A stretch of 64,000 nt of DNA from Kitasatospora aureofaciens (GCF_019192735.1 NZ_JAHTKP010000031.1:1-64000); one strand, 5' to 3'. Positions 1 through 9,400 are shown, numbered from the stretch's first letter. A program made the numbers and translations. The notes: generated by a model not told the origin, from the letters alone.

Positions 1-151
1 ACTGGGACAAGGCCATCGCGCACCTCTCACTCAACGAGCCTTCCTACTCGGAGAGTTGCGCGATGGCTCCTTCATGACCAGGGGTTACACCAAGATCCCT
101 GCTACACCACTCAGCGGGACGCCATCGAGTGTAGTGGGCTGATGTCCGGTC

Positions 152-178
152 AGGGGCGGTCTTCATGGGACCGCCCCT
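152..178. terminator. 10-bp stem-loop, likely terminator
   Basis: A perfect inverted repeat (152-161 pairs with 169-178) encloses a 7-nt loop. It lies just outside the transposase remnants and could end transcription entering from the left edge. Bases 1-150 hold no convincing complete gene. Confidence 0.5.
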
Positions 179-239
179 CGATCGTGTGCAGCCGGCGTTG
201 GTAGTGGCAGGGGCGGGGCAGCCTCACGTCGTGATCAAC

Positions 240-520
240 GTTCCTGCAGCCGAGACCTGGGACAACGAACTCGAAGACCTTTTCCTCCGCGTCGGCCACC
301 GTTTCAGCCGCGTGGAGCCACGCCGCCGGATGCGCGACTACGTCCGCGGCCTGCTCGGCCCTGTCGGACGCAAGAACGGCTGGCAGCTGGCCGAATACGC
401 CGGTCACGCCACCCCCGACGGCCTCCAGCACCTGCTCGCCGGCGCCCGCTGGGACGCGGACGAAATCCGCGACGAGCTCCAGCACTACGTCGCCGAACGC
501 CTCGGCGAGCAGGGCGGAGT
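240..520 (+). pseudogene. IS701-type transposase, 5' fragment (plus strand)
   Basis: This reading frame matches the N-terminal part of IS701-family (DDE) transposases, including a stretch RFSRVEPRRR followed by GRKNGWQLAEYAGH and the ARWDADEIRDELQHYV segment. Homology stops near base 507, well before the catalytic DDE region, so the gene is a truncated remnant. The fragment points towards a second, oppositely oriented fragment of a related transposase. The frame stays open to 746, but the later codons are only the complement of the second fragment. No terminal inverted repeats or target duplications were identified. Confidence 0.7.
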
Positions 521-524
521 CGCG

Positions 525-734
525 GACGTGACCGGCCTGCTCGGCCAGCCGCCAGCAGTTCTTCCGTTCGACGCTGGACAGAAGCCCGAGCACGAAGGCA
601 CGGGCGGTAGCACGAGGCTCCACCCGCCGAAACCGGCCCGCGATCCGGGCCATGGCCTGGTCGAACATCGCCCGCCACCGGGCCGCGTCTATGCCGTGGC
701 CCGCGGCCACCGCACGATCTTCAGGAGTCCACAC
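525..734 (-). pseudogene. IS701-type transposase, 5' fragment (minus strand)
   Basis: Read from 734 downwards, the frame has a plausible transposase start and the family motif RFRRVEPR followed by VERKNCWRLAEQAGH, the same conserved N-terminal block as the plus-strand fragment but clearly diverged from it. Similarity ends near base 527, where the sequence becomes the complement of the other fragment. Two different IS701-like copies have therefore lost their 3' parts and been joined tail to tail. Neither can encode an active transposase. Confidence 0.7.
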
Positions 735-797
735 AAGCCCCGATGATCACGCAGTGGCCGCGCCAGTTCCCGCGTCGGTCCGACGCAGGATCGCGGA

Positions 798-1448
798 TCA
801 GAAGAGATCAACCCCCGCGTACTCCAGCGGCGGTGCGATCGCCTGAGCGTCCGCACCTTCACCCACCCACAGGCCGATCAGGAGTGCGGCCGTCGCCTCC
901 AGCAGGCCTGCCCGGTCGAGCCCTCCTCCGTCGACCGGCACGCAGCCGAGGTCGCGGACAAGGAACCGTACCGCTTCGAGAGCCGGTGCATCGTCACCGC
1001 AGATCGGCACCGCGAGGGGGCGTCCGCCGAAGACCGGCGGGGTCAAACGCCACACGCTCTCATGACAGAGATTGAATGCCTTGACCACGGACGCGCCGGG
1101 CGCTGCGGCCGCGATGCGCTCGGCCGCCGAGGGGCCGCCCCGGGTCTCAAGGACGAAGCCCGGCACGATCGGGTTGGTGCAGTCAATCAGCGTTCGGCCT
1201 CGTACGGTGTCGGCCAGGCCGGACACCACGCCGATCGCCGCTGAGTACGGTACGGCCAGTAGCATCGCGTCTTGGCCGTGCTGGGCCGCGTCCCGCAGAG
1301 TCCCCGCCTGTGCGCCGATCTGGTCCGCCAGGGCCGCGGCGCGGCCGGGGTCCCGCCCGCCCACCAGTACGTCGTGGCCAGCACGCGACCATCGTGTACC
1401 CAGCACCCGCGCCATGTTGCCCGTACCGGCAATCCCGATCCTCATCAT
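798..1448 (-). CDS. NAD(P)-binding oxidoreductase, F420 reductase-like
   Basis: The product (216 aa) has an N-terminal Rossmann motif (MRIGIAGTGNMA) typical of the NADPH:F420 oxidoreductase/NAD(P)-binding family. It continues with LLAVPYSA and the LIDCTNP segment, then VVKAFNLCH, which matches the substrate-side motif of these proteins. The frame is open up to 1493, but the tandem ATG codons at 1448 and 1445 directly precede the Rossmann motif, so the start is placed there. It is divergently transcribed from an HxlR regulator across about 75 bp, which suggests control by that regulator. Cofactor and substrate are unknown. Confidence 0.75.
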   Translation of the reverse strand: MMRIGIAGTGNMARVLGTRWSRAGHDVLVGGRDPGRAAALADQIGAQAGTLRDAAQHGQDAMLLAVPYSAAIGVVSGLADTVRGRTLIDCTNPIVPGFVLETRGGPSAAERIAAAAPGASVVKAFNLCHESVWRLTPPVFGGRPLAVPICGDDAPALEAVRFLVRDLGCVPVDGGGLDRAGLLEATAALLIGLWVGEGADAQAIAPPLEYAGVDLF

Positions 1449-1522
1449 TCCAGCCTCTCGTAGTGATCCCTGTAGTCGGATTCGGGACGACACTAGGAAG
1501 CTGCTCGGGCACCATCTGGTAA

Positions 1523-1894
1523 GTGACCACTGATCAGGGATTTGTCGCCGACTGCCGTGCCCGGCTCGCTTTCGACCTGCTCGCCAACACCTGGAACGCC
1601 GTGGTGGTGTGGACGCTACGCGGGGGCCCCGCGCGGCCCAGTGAGCTGCGCGAGCGGATCGGCGGGATCAGCCCCAAAGTCCTTACAGAGACGCTGCGTC
1701 GGCTCCAGTTCAACGGGTTGGTGGAGCGCCGCGCGTACGCCGGGTCGCCGCCGCGCGTGGAGTACTCCCTCACTGGGTTGGGGCGGACACTGCTGGAGCC
1801 GCTCGAAGCGTTCGGCACCTGGGCCTTCGAATACGGAGAAGACGTGATGGCAGCCCGAGAGCAGGCGGAGGAAGCTGGACACAGTCGCGGCTGA
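1523..1894 (+). CDS. HxlR-family transcriptional regulator
   Basis: A 123-aa winged-helix protein with the HxlR signature: GGPARPSELRERIGGISPKVLTETLRRLQFNGLVERR followed in the wing by PPRVEYSLTGLG. A GTG start is used. HxlR proteins often respond to electrophiles or reactive aldehydes and regulate an adjacent oxidoreductase, which fits the divergent NAD(P)-binding gene. The Cys near residue 11 lies at the N-terminus where redox-sensing cysteines occur in some members. That role is inferred, not shown. Confidence 0.85.
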   Translation: MTTDQGFVADCRARLAFDLLANTWNAVVVWTLRGGPARPSELRERIGGISPKVLTETLRRLQFNGLVERRAYAGSPPRVEYSLTGLGRTLLEPLEAFGTWAFEYGEDVMAAREQAEEAGHSRG

Positions 1895-1954
1895 CCCCGA
1901 TGGCAAGCGGGATCGTCAGTCACTGGGAGCCGATCACAAAGTCTCACTGGAGTA

Positions 1955-2557
1955 CTAGGGCGTGCCCGGACCGCGCAGGGCCGCCGCGACCAGGCCGCGG
2001 ATCTCGTCCGCGCCGACCTCGCCGCCGCCCACCAGGCGGTCGAAGACCAGGCCGTCGACGCAGGCGAGCAGTGTCGTGGTCCGCCCGTCCGGGTCGGCCA
2101 CGCCCTGCTCGGCGAGGAAGGCGCGGACGGCGGCGCGGCCCGCGTTCTCGCGCGGGACGAGGATCTCCCGCAACTCGGGATCGCGCACGCTCTCGACCGC
2201 GCACGCATAGCGCGCGAGCGAGCGCCGCCGCCCCTCCCCGGTGAGCCGATGCCGCATCAACACCCCGATCCCGTCGACCAGTTCCTCGGCCGAGCGGGCC
2301 ACCGGAGCCTGCTCCCCCATCGTCTGCAGCTCCCCCTGGTCAAGCTCGACCAGCCGGCGTACCAGCGCGGTGAGCAGCGCCTGCCGCGTGCGCAGATACG
2401 CCGAGGTGGTCCCGAGCGGCAGTCCCGCCGCCGCGTCCACCGCCCGGTGCGTCAGCCCGCGCACGCCCGCGTCGGCGAGCACACCGATCGCCGCGTCCGC
2501 GAGCACCGTCCGCCGGTCCCGCCCGTCGCCCTGCCTCTGCCCCTGCTCATGCCGCAT
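1955..2557 (-). CDS. TetR-family transcriptional regulator
   Basis: A 200-aa regulator with an N-terminal TetR helix-turn-helix (RRTVLADAAIGVLADAGVRGLTHRAVDAAAGLPLGTTSAYL) and an all-helical C-terminal ligand domain of usual length. It is divergent from the FAD monooxygenase gene at 2778. An 18-bp perfect palindrome sits immediately upstream of that gene and is the obvious operator candidate. The ligand is unknown but may be an aromatic substrate of the monooxygenase. Confidence 0.85.
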   Translation of the reverse strand: MRHEQGQRQGDGRDRRTVLADAAIGVLADAGVRGLTHRAVDAAAGLPLGTTSAYLRTRQALLTALVRRLVELDQGELQTMGEQAPVARSAEELVDGIGVLMRHRLTGEGRRRSLARYACAVESVRDPELREILVPRENAGRAAVRAFLAEQGVADPDGRTTTLLACVDGLVFDRLVGGGEVGADEIRGLVAAALRGPGTP

Positions 2558-2729
2558 CCCCCCTTTCTACCTGCCCCGGCCCCACCTCTCCGCCGGCACC
2601 CGCCCGGCGGCCCCCGCCCCCACCCCCTCGCCCACACCCCACCCGCGGCAACCCCGACCCCCCACCTCGCCGCTCACACCCCACCCTGGGCGACCTCCGC
2701 CACGCCCCGCGTAAGCCCGTAGTACGCTC

Positions 2730-2747
2730 CTTCTACAGCTGTAGAAG
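2730..2747. promoter_or_regulatory. 18-bp perfect palindrome, putative TetR operator
   Basis: CTTCTACAG followed directly by its complement CTGTAGAAG forms an 18-bp perfect palindrome 30 bp upstream of the monooxygenase start codon, inside the TetR/monooxygenase intergenic region. Size and symmetry are typical of TetR-family operators. Confidence 0.7.
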
Positions 2748-2777
2748 ACAGCAGCGGCAACACGGGAAGGACCGGGC

Positions 2778-3953
2778 ATGAGCAGCAACAGCGCGGTGAT
2801 GGTCGGGGGCGGGATCGGCGGGCTGGCCGCCGCGATCGGGCTTCGGCTGGCGGGGTGGGACGTGACCGTGGTCGAGCGGGCCGCGGTCCTGGACGACGCG
2901 GGCGCCGGCATCTCGCTGGCCGCCAACGGGATGCGCGCACTCGCCACGCTCGGGGTCGGCGAGGCGGTCGAGGCGGCCGCACGGCGCCAGTACACCGGCG
3001 GCACCCGCACCCCGGACGGCCGCCGGCTGGCCCTGATGGACGGCGCCGCGCTGGAGCGCGAGCTGGGTGCCCCGATCGTCGGCATCCCGCGGGCCGACCT
3101 GCACCGGATCCTGCGCGAGGCGCTGCCCGCCGGATCGCTGGTGATCGGCGCGGAGGTCACCGACGTCGTCACCACCTCGCCGTCCCGCGTCCAGGTGACG
3201 TACGGCGACACCACGCTCGACGCCGACCTCGTGGTCGCGGCCGACGGCATCAACAGCAAGCTGCGCCGCCGACTCTTCCCCTCCCACCCCGGCCCGGTGT
3301 ACAGCGGCTCGACCGTCCTGCGGGCGATCACCGAGCGGCCCGTCGACGGACTGACCGCCGACTTCGAGATCACCTGGGGCCACGGCGCCGAGTTCGGCCA
3401 CATCGCCTTCCCGGACGGCCGGGCCGAGTGGCACGCCGTCCTCAACGCCCCGGCCGGGGTCCGCTACCGGGACCCGCTGGCCGAGGTCCGCCGCCGCTTC
3501 GCCCGCTGGCACGAGCCGATCCCGACCCTGCTGGCCGCGACCCGCCCGGAGGACGTCCTGCACCACGACGTCAACGAGCTGGTCACCCCGCTGCCCTCGT
3601 ACGCCGTCGGCCGGATCGCGCTGCTCGGCGACGCGGCGCACGCCATGCCGCCGCACCTCGGCCAGGGCGCCTGCCAGGCGCTGGAGGACGCGGTGACGCT
3701 CGCCGCCGCCGTCGCCGGGGCAGGCACCGTCGAGGCGGCGCTCACCCGGTACGACGCGGCCCGCCGCCCGCGCAGCCAGACGGTGGCCCGGGACGCCCGC
3801 CGAGCGGGGAAGATGGGGCAGCAGCTCGCCAATCCGCTCGCGGTGGGCCTGCGCAACGCGGCGATCCGGCTCACCCCGCCCGGCGCGATGGTCCGGACGG
3901 TGCTGAAGCATGCGGACTGGACCCCGCCCCGGATCGCGCCCCGGGCCGCGTAG
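2778..3953 (+). CDS. FAD-dependent monooxygenase (salicylate hydroxylase-like)
   Basis: A 391-aa class A flavoprotein hydroxylase. The N-terminal GGGIGGLAAAIGL is the GxGxxG dinucleotide-binding motif, VVAADGINSKLRR is the DG motif, and ALLGDAAHAMPPHLGQGACQALEDA is the GD motif that binds FAD. These enzymes use NAD(P)H and oxygen to hydroxylate aromatic rings. GGAAGG lies 8 nt before the ATG. An operator-like palindrome upstream and the divergent TetR gene suggest substrate-induced expression. The substrate cannot be told from sequence. Confidence 0.85.
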   Translation: MSSNSAVMVGGGIGGLAAAIGLRLAGWDVTVVERAAVLDDAGAGISLAANGMRALATLGVGEAVEAAARRQYTGGTRTPDGRRLALMDGAALERELGAPIVGIPRADLHRILREALPAGSLVIGAEVTDVVTTSPSRVQVTYGDTTLDADLVVAADGINSKLRRRLFPSHPGPVYSGSTVLRAITERPVDGLTADFEITWGHGAEFGHIAFPDGRAEWHAVLNAPAGVRYRDPLAEVRRRFARWHEPIPTLLAATRPEDVLHHDVNELVTPLPSYAVGRIALLGDAAHAMPPHLGQGACQALEDAVTLAAAVAGAGTVEAALTRYDAARRPRSQTVARDARRAGKMGQQLANPLAVGLRNAAIRLTPPGAMVRTVLKHADWTPPRIAPRAA

Positions 3954-3999
3954 TGCCACCCGGGCACAACCCGCCCCACCGACTTGACCGGGCGACTGA

Positions 4000-4014
4000 T
4001 TAGCCACCATATTA
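4000..4014. promoter_or_regulatory. MarR-type site upstream of marR
   Basis: TTAGCCACCATATTA lies directly before the ATG of the MarR gene. It shares the half-site TTAGCCACC with two sites found downstream of marR, suggesting autoregulation. Confidence 0.5.
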
Positions 4015-4019
4015 CTTTC

Positions 4020-4541
4020 ATGACGCAGCACCCCTACGCCGGCAGCGGCGCCCCCACCCTCGATCAGGCGCGACGCCAGATCGCCCGCTACGGCCTCACG
4101 GCCGATCCGCAGGCGGTGCTGGTCGCGGCCCGGCTGATGGCGGCGGGTGCCCGGCTCGGCCAGGCCGGGGAGGTGCACTTCGCCCGCTTCGGGCTCTCCA
4201 CCGGCCGCTACCGACTGCTGGCCGACCTGGAGGACCATGGCGGCGAGAAGTCGCCCTCCCAGCTCGCGGCGAGCCTCGGCGTCTCGCGGGCGACCGTGAC
4301 CGGCCTCGTCGACGGTCTCGAACGGGAGGGCCTGGTGGCCCGCCGCCCGTCCACCGAGGACGGCCGGGGCAACGTGGTGATCCTCACCGCGCGCGGCGCC
4401 CACCGGCTGCGCGACCTGGCGCCCGAGCACTACACCCGAATGCAGGCCATGGTCGGCGGACTCTCCGTCGAGGAGCGCACCACCTTCCTCGACCTGCTCG
4501 CCCGCGTCGTCGAGGGCATCGACGCCCTGACCGCCGACTGA
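4020..4541 (+). CDS. MarR-family transcriptional regulator
   Basis: A 173-aa winged-helix protein. The DNA-binding core reads SPSQLAASLGVSRATVTGLVDGLEREGLVARRPSTEDGRGNVVILTARG, the classic MarR recognition helix plus DxRxxxxxLT-like wing. The frame is open from 3984, but the ATG at 4020 fits the family better. Near-identical TTAG(G/C)CACC sites precede this gene and the following operon, so it probably represses itself and the two genes at 4672 and 5151. Confidence 0.85.
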   Translation: MTQHPYAGSGAPTLDQARRQIARYGLTADPQAVLVAARLMAAGARLGQAGEVHFARFGLSTGRYRLLADLEDHGGEKSPSQLAASLGVSRATVTGLVDGLEREGLVARRPSTEDGRGNVVILTARGAHRLRDLAPEHYTRMQAMVGGLSVEERTTFLDLLARVVEGIDALTAD

Positions 4542-4592
4542 TCACGGGGGGCTGCCCGAAACTGCGGCCCGCCGTTCTTCACACCCAACCAG

Positions 4593-4626
4593 TTAGGCAC
4601 CTAAGCATTAATAGTTAGCCACCTAA
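4593..4626. promoter_or_regulatory. Two MarR-type operator sites
   Basis: TTAGGCACCTAA (4593-4604) and TTAGCCACCTAA (4615-4626) are 12-bp sites with dyad symmetry (TTAG...CTAA), spaced two helical turns apart (22 bp). AT-rich sequence between them could hold a -10 element. They lie upstream of the 4672 gene. Confidence 0.65.
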
Positions 4627-4671
4627 TCACCAGGCTGGTCGCTGAACCAGCCACCGAAAGGAGCCGAAGCC

Positions 4672-5154
4672 GTGCGCAAGAAGGCCCCCGGCGCACCCCC
4701 GCCCTTCGTCCTGCGGCGCGAGGTCCTGGCCGCCTACGTCATGCCCGCCGTCATGGCCGGCATCGGCGGCCTCGCGACCCGTCAGCCCCAGCTGATGATC
4801 GCCGCCGTCACCACCATCGCCGGCACCTCGGCCGTCGTCGCGGCGCTGCTCGGTGCCCGGCTGCGCCGCCGCCCCGCCCACTCCTGGGCGGCCCGCGCGC
4901 CCCGCGCCCTGCCGGCGATCGTCCTCGCGCTCGGCTGCGCCACCGTCGCCCTGGCCGTCGGCCTCGCCGGCGCGCGCTGGCTGCCGCACATCCCGGCACT
5001 GGCCGGCAGCGCCTGGCCCGGTCGCCTCCCCGTCGACCTGCCGGTCTCCTCGGCGATCGCCGCCACCCTGATCACCTGGCGCTGGCGCGGCAGCCGCCCG
5101 CGCCACCTCCCGCAGCACCGGATCACCCCGCGACCCGAAAGGCAGACGTCATGA
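4672..5154 (+). CDS. Small membrane protein of unknown function
   Basis: A 160-aa protein with three or four hydrophobic segments (residues about 17-35, 40-60, 80-100 and possibly 125-137) separated by short basic loops, so it is probably an integral membrane protein. It starts with GTG, preceded by GAAAGGAG. The stop codon overlaps the ATG of the following NmrA-like gene (ATGA), implying translational coupling. I do not recognise the family. Its context suggests a MarR-controlled, stress-related operon. Confidence 0.7.
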   Translation: MRKKAPGAPPPFVLRREVLAAYVMPAVMAGIGGLATRQPQLMIAAVTTIAGTSAVVAALLGARLRRRPAHSWAARAPRALPAIVLALGCATVALAVGLAGARWLPHIPALAGSAWPGRLPVDLPVSSAIAATLITWRWRGSRPRHLPQHRITPRPERQTS

Positions 5155-6017
5155 TCGTCATCATGGGTGCCGGTGGCGCCACCGGCGGCGCCACCCTCCG
5201 CAGCCTCGCCGCCCTCGGCGCGCCGGCCCGCGCGCTCAGCCGCGACCCCACCCGTCTCGCGGCCTCGCTCGACGACCGGACCCTCGCGCTGACGGAGACG
5301 GCCTTCGCCGACGCGGCCGACCCGGATTCGCTGCGCGCCGCACTCAAGGGCGCCAGCCAGCTCTTCCTCGCCATGGCCAACGGCCCGCGCCAGGTGGAGT
5401 ACGAGCTGCGCACCGTCGAGCTGGCCGTGGCGAGCGGCGTGGAGCACATCGTCAAGATCTCCGCCCCGGCGGCCGAGCCGCTCTCCCCCGTCGCCGTCTC
5501 ACGCGGCCACCACCGGGTCGAGGAGCACCTGCGTGCCACCGGCGTCACCGCCACCGTGCTGCGCCCGTACGCCTTCATGCAGAAGCTGCTGCTCCTCGCC
5601 CCCGGCATCGCCGCGGCCGGGGTGGTGCACGGCGCGATGGGGCAGGCGCGCTGCAACTACGTCGACGTCCGGGACATCGGGGACGTCGCCGCCGACGTGC
5701 TCACCCGACCGGAGCTGACCGGTGGCACGTACCCGCTCACCGGCGGGCGGGCGTACAGCCACCCGGAGCTCACCGGGCTGCTGGGCGAGTTGCTCGGCCG
5801 GCCGGTCCACTACGTCGACCTCTCCCCCGACGAGTTGCACGCCCACCTGATGACGCGGGCCGGGATGCCGGACTGGCTGGCCACCCACGTGGTGGAGATC
5901 CAGCGGCTCGCGGTGGTCCGCCGGGAGGTGCCGGACGACACCGTCACCCGCCTGACCGGACGCGTCCCGCGAACCCTGGCGGCCTTCCTGGACGAGCACC
6001 TGCACCTCTTCCGCTGA
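5151..6017 (+). CDS. NmrA-like NAD(P)-binding protein (atypical SDR)
   Basis: The 288-aa product begins MIVIMGAGGATGGATL, the GxxGxxG pattern of atypical short-chain dehydrogenase/NmrA proteins. It includes VEHIVKISAPAAEP and HHRVEEHLRATGVTATVLRPYAFMQ, regions typical of NAD(P)H:quinone reductase-like family members such as QOR2. The active site lacks a clear classical Tyr-x-x-x-Lys pair, as is common in this subfamily. The ATG overlaps the stop of the upstream membrane protein, and the pair probably responds to the adjacent MarR regulator. Confidence 0.8.
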   Translation: MIVIMGAGGATGGATLRSLAALGAPARALSRDPTRLAASLDDRTLALTETAFADAADPDSLRAALKGASQLFLAMANGPRQVEYELRTVELAVASGVEHIVKISAPAAEPLSPVAVSRGHHRVEEHLRATGVTATVLRPYAFMQKLLLLAPGIAAAGVVHGAMGQARCNYVDVRDIGDVAADVLTRPELTGGTYPLTGGRAYSHPELTGLLGELLGRPVHYVDLSPDELHAHLMTRAGMPDWLATHVVEIQRLAVVRREVPDDTVTRLTGRVPRTLAAFLDEHLHLFR

Positions 6018-6411
6018 CCCTCCCGAGGGCATGGCGAGCCCGGGCGACGGCCGGAAACACCCCTGATTCCGGCCGAAAACCCGGGCCCGCCACCCGAAAG
6101 GAGCAGTATTCGCTGTGGCATGGATCACGAGGGAGAATCTGTCCTGACGGTTCGTCAAAGCGACTGACATGTCGTCACATTCATGCCACGGAGACTCAGT
6201 TATCGACTGAAGAAGCGTCAGATTTGTTCATTTGCGGCCGAGTTGGGTCGGGTGTTGGGCAGTACGGCACCCGTCACCCCGGGCTACCATCGGTCAGGTT
6301 GTCCGCTCCGGCCCCGGAGTTGGGATCACCCGGTCAGGCGAGTGCTCCCACCGCCCCCAAGGGCTGGGCATCGGTCGGGACGGGGCGAGGACGAGGAGCG
6401 CACGAGCTGCC
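6018..6411. other. Intergenic region upstream of the Pls-type gene
   Basis: This 394-bp gap holds a terminator-like hairpin (6049-6074), a strong GAAAGGAG-like sequence near 6097 followed by only a 10-codon frame, and an AT-richer segment around 6155-6240 that contains the short inverted repeat TCAGT/ACTGA (6196-6210). The latter is the likeliest promoter region for the synthetase. No RNA gene was recognised. Confidence 0.4.
6049..6074. terminator. Stem-loop downstream of NmrA-like gene
   Basis: GGCCGGAA (6049-6056) pairs perfectly with TTCCGGCC (6067-6074) across a 10-nt loop, 30 bp after the stop codon. It probably separates the MarR operon from the synthetase. Confidence 0.5.
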
Positions 6412-9400
6412 ATGACAGCCGAACCGAGCCGGCCGGAGCCGAACAGCACACCGCCACGCGCCCTCTTCCCAGGCCTCCCGGCCGCCGCGCCGCGCACCCT
6501 GGTCGACGTCCTGGACGCCACCGTGCGCGCCCATCCGAACGAGCCCGCCCTCGACGACGGGCGCGTCCTGCTCAGCTACCGCGCCCTCGCCGCCGAGGTC
6601 GAGCAGCTGCGCCGCCGGCTCGCCGCCGCCGGGATCGGCCCGGGCGACCGGGTGGGCGTGCGCGTCCCCTCCGGGACCAACGACCTGTACGTCTCGATCC
6701 TCGCCGTGCTCGCCGCCGGGGCCGCCTACGTCCCGGTGGACGCCGAGGACCCGGACGAGCGGGCCCAGCTGGTGTTCGAGGAGGCCGCCGTCGCCGCCGT
6801 GCTCGGCGCCGAGCGGGCCCTCGCAGTCCTCCGCACGAACGCACGGGACGCACGGGACGCACGGGACGCACAGGCCACGCAGACCGCACAGGCCGCGCAA
6901 GCCGCGCCCGGGCGCCGCCCCACCCCCGCCGACGACGCCTGGATCATCTTCACCTCGGGCTCCACCGGCCGCCCCAAGGGCGTCGCCGTCACCCACCGCA
7001 ACGCCGCCGCCTTCATCGACGCCGAGGCCGCGCTCTTCCTCCGGGACGAGCCGATCGGCCCGGGCGACCGGGTGATGGCCGGGCTCTCCGTCGCCTTCGA
7101 CGCCTCCTGCGAGGAGATGTGGCTGGCCTGGCGGCACGGCGCCTGCCTGGTGCCCGTCCCCCGCTCGCAGGTGCGCAGCGGCGCCGACCTGGGCCCGTGG
7201 CTGGCCGACCAGGAGATCACCGTGGTCTCCACCGTGCCCACCCTGGCCGCGCTCTGGCCGGCCGAGGCGCTGAACGAGGTGCGGCTGCTGATCTTCGGCG
7301 GCGAGGCCTGCCCGCCCGAGCTGGTGCAGCGCCTGGTCACCGAGGGCCGCGAGGTCTGGAACACCTACGGCCCCACCGAGGCCACCGTGGTCGCCTGCGC
7401 CGCCCTGCTGACCGGCGACGGCCCGGTGCGGATCGGCCTGCCGCTGGACGGCTGGGACCTCGCTGTGGTGGACGAGGCAGGCGAGCCGGTCGCCCCCGGC
7501 GGGACCGGGCAGCTGGTGATCGGCGGCGTCGGCCTGGCCCGCTACCTCGACCCGGAGAAGGACGCCGAGAAGTACGCGCCGCTGCCTTCGCTCGGCTGGG
7601 ACCGCGCCTACCGCAGCGGCGACCTCGTCCAGGCCGACCCGGCCGGGCTGCTGTTCCTCGGCCGCACCGACGAGCAGATCAAGCTCGGCGGGCGCCGGAT
7701 CGAGCTCGGCGAGGTGGACGCGGCGCTCCAGGCCCTGCCGCGCGTGGCGGGGGCGGCCGCCGCCGTCCGCACCGCGCGCGGCGGCAACCAGCTGCTGGTC
7801 GGCTACCTGGTCGTCCAGGACGGCTTCGACCGCGAGAAGGCCGTCGAACGGCTGCGCGCCGAGCTGCCGGCCGCCCTCGTCCCGCTGCTCGCGCCGGTCG
7901 ACACCCTGCCCACCCGCACCTCGGGCAAGGTCGACCGGAACGCGCTGCCCTGGCCGCTGCCCGAGCTGGAGACCGCCGGGCCGACCGAGCAGCTGTACGG
8001 CACCGAGGCCTGGCTGGCCGAGCAGTGGTCCGAGATCCTCGGGGTGACGGTCACCGGCCCGCGCGACGACTTCTTCGCCATCGGCGGCGGCAGCCTCGCC
8101 GCCGCCCGGCTCACCACGCTGCTGCGCACCCGGTACCCGAGCGCGGCCGTCCTGGACATCTACCAGCACCCGACGCTGCGCAAGCTCGCCCGTCACCTGG
8201 AGCGCACCGTCGCCGAGGGGGGCGAGGCCCGGACCGTCGCCCCGGTGCCGACCAGGGCCAAACTCCTGCAGCTGCTCCTGCTGATCCCGCTGTTCACGGT
8301 GGTCGGCCTGCGCTGGACGGTCGCCCTGCTGGCCGCCGGCAACCTGCTCTCCCACCTCGGCGACTACCCGTGGGCGTCCACCGCCTCCTGGTGGGCGGTC
8401 GGCGCGGGCGCGCTCGCGCTGTACACCCCGGCGGGCCGGCTCGCGATCGCGGCGGGCGGCGCCCGGCTGCTGCTGCGCGGCCTGCGCCCCGGCAGCTACC
8501 CGCGCGGCGGCAGCACCCACCTGCGGCTCTGGGCCGCCGAGCGGCTCGCCGAGGTGAGCGGCGCGACCTCGCTGTCCGGCGCCTGGCTGGTCCGGTATGC
8601 CCGGGCGCTGGGCGCGAAGGTCGCCCCCGAGGTGGACCTGCACTCGCTGCCGCCCGTCACCGGGATGCTGAAGCTCGGCCGGGGCTGCGCGGTCGAGGCC
8701 GAGGTGGACCTGTGCGGCTACTGGCTGGACGGCGACCGGCTGGAGGTGGGCCAGGTCAAGGTCGGCTCCGGCGCCGTGGTCGGCACCCGGTCGACGCTGC
8801 TGCCCGGCGCCAGGGTCGGCAAGCGCGCCCAGGTGGTGGCCGGCTCCAGCGTCACCGGCCAGGTCCCGACCGGCCAGCGCTGGGGCGGCGCGCCCGCCGT
8901 CAAGCTGGGCCGCGTCGAGCGGAGCTGGCCCAAGGACCGCCCGCCGCGCCGGGCCCGCTGGGCCGCGCTGTACGGCGCCGGCGGCACGGCGCTCGGCCTG
9001 CTGCCGGTGCTGCCCGCGGTCGCCGCGGTCGCGGTGCTCTCCCGATTCGTCCACCCCGGCGACGGCCTCGGCGCGGCGCTCGGCGGCGCCCTGCTCGGCC
9101 TGCTGCCGGCCACCCTGGCGTACGGCGCGGTGTACACGACGCAGCTGGTGGCGCTCGTCCGGCTGCTGAGCCTCGGCCTGACGCCGGGCGTGCACCCGCT
9201 GCACGGCCGGGTCGGCTGGCAGGCGTGGACCGTCACCCAGCTGATGGACCAGGCCCGCGAGGTGCTGTTCCCGCTGTACGCGGGCCTGGTCACGCCGCTG
9301 TGGCTGCGGGCGCTCGGGATGCGGGTCGGCCGGGGCGCCGAGGTGTCGACGGTGCTGGCGCTGCCCAGCCTGGCCACCGTCGGCGACGGCGCCTTCCTGG

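Noticed and set aside
3-77. Open codons at the left edge ending in TGA at 75-77
   Set aside because: Only 24 codons are visible, with no recognisable family. They could be the end of an upstream gene but cannot be supported.
6115-6147. 10-codon ORF (GTG start) after a strong Shine-Dalgarno upstream of the synthetase
   Set aside because: Too short, no attenuator-type codon run and no conserved feature.
6334-9204. Long antisense frame opposite the Pls-type gene
   Set aside because: Typical antisense open frame of GC-rich DNA, with repetitive Gly/Ala/Val composition and no recognisable domain.
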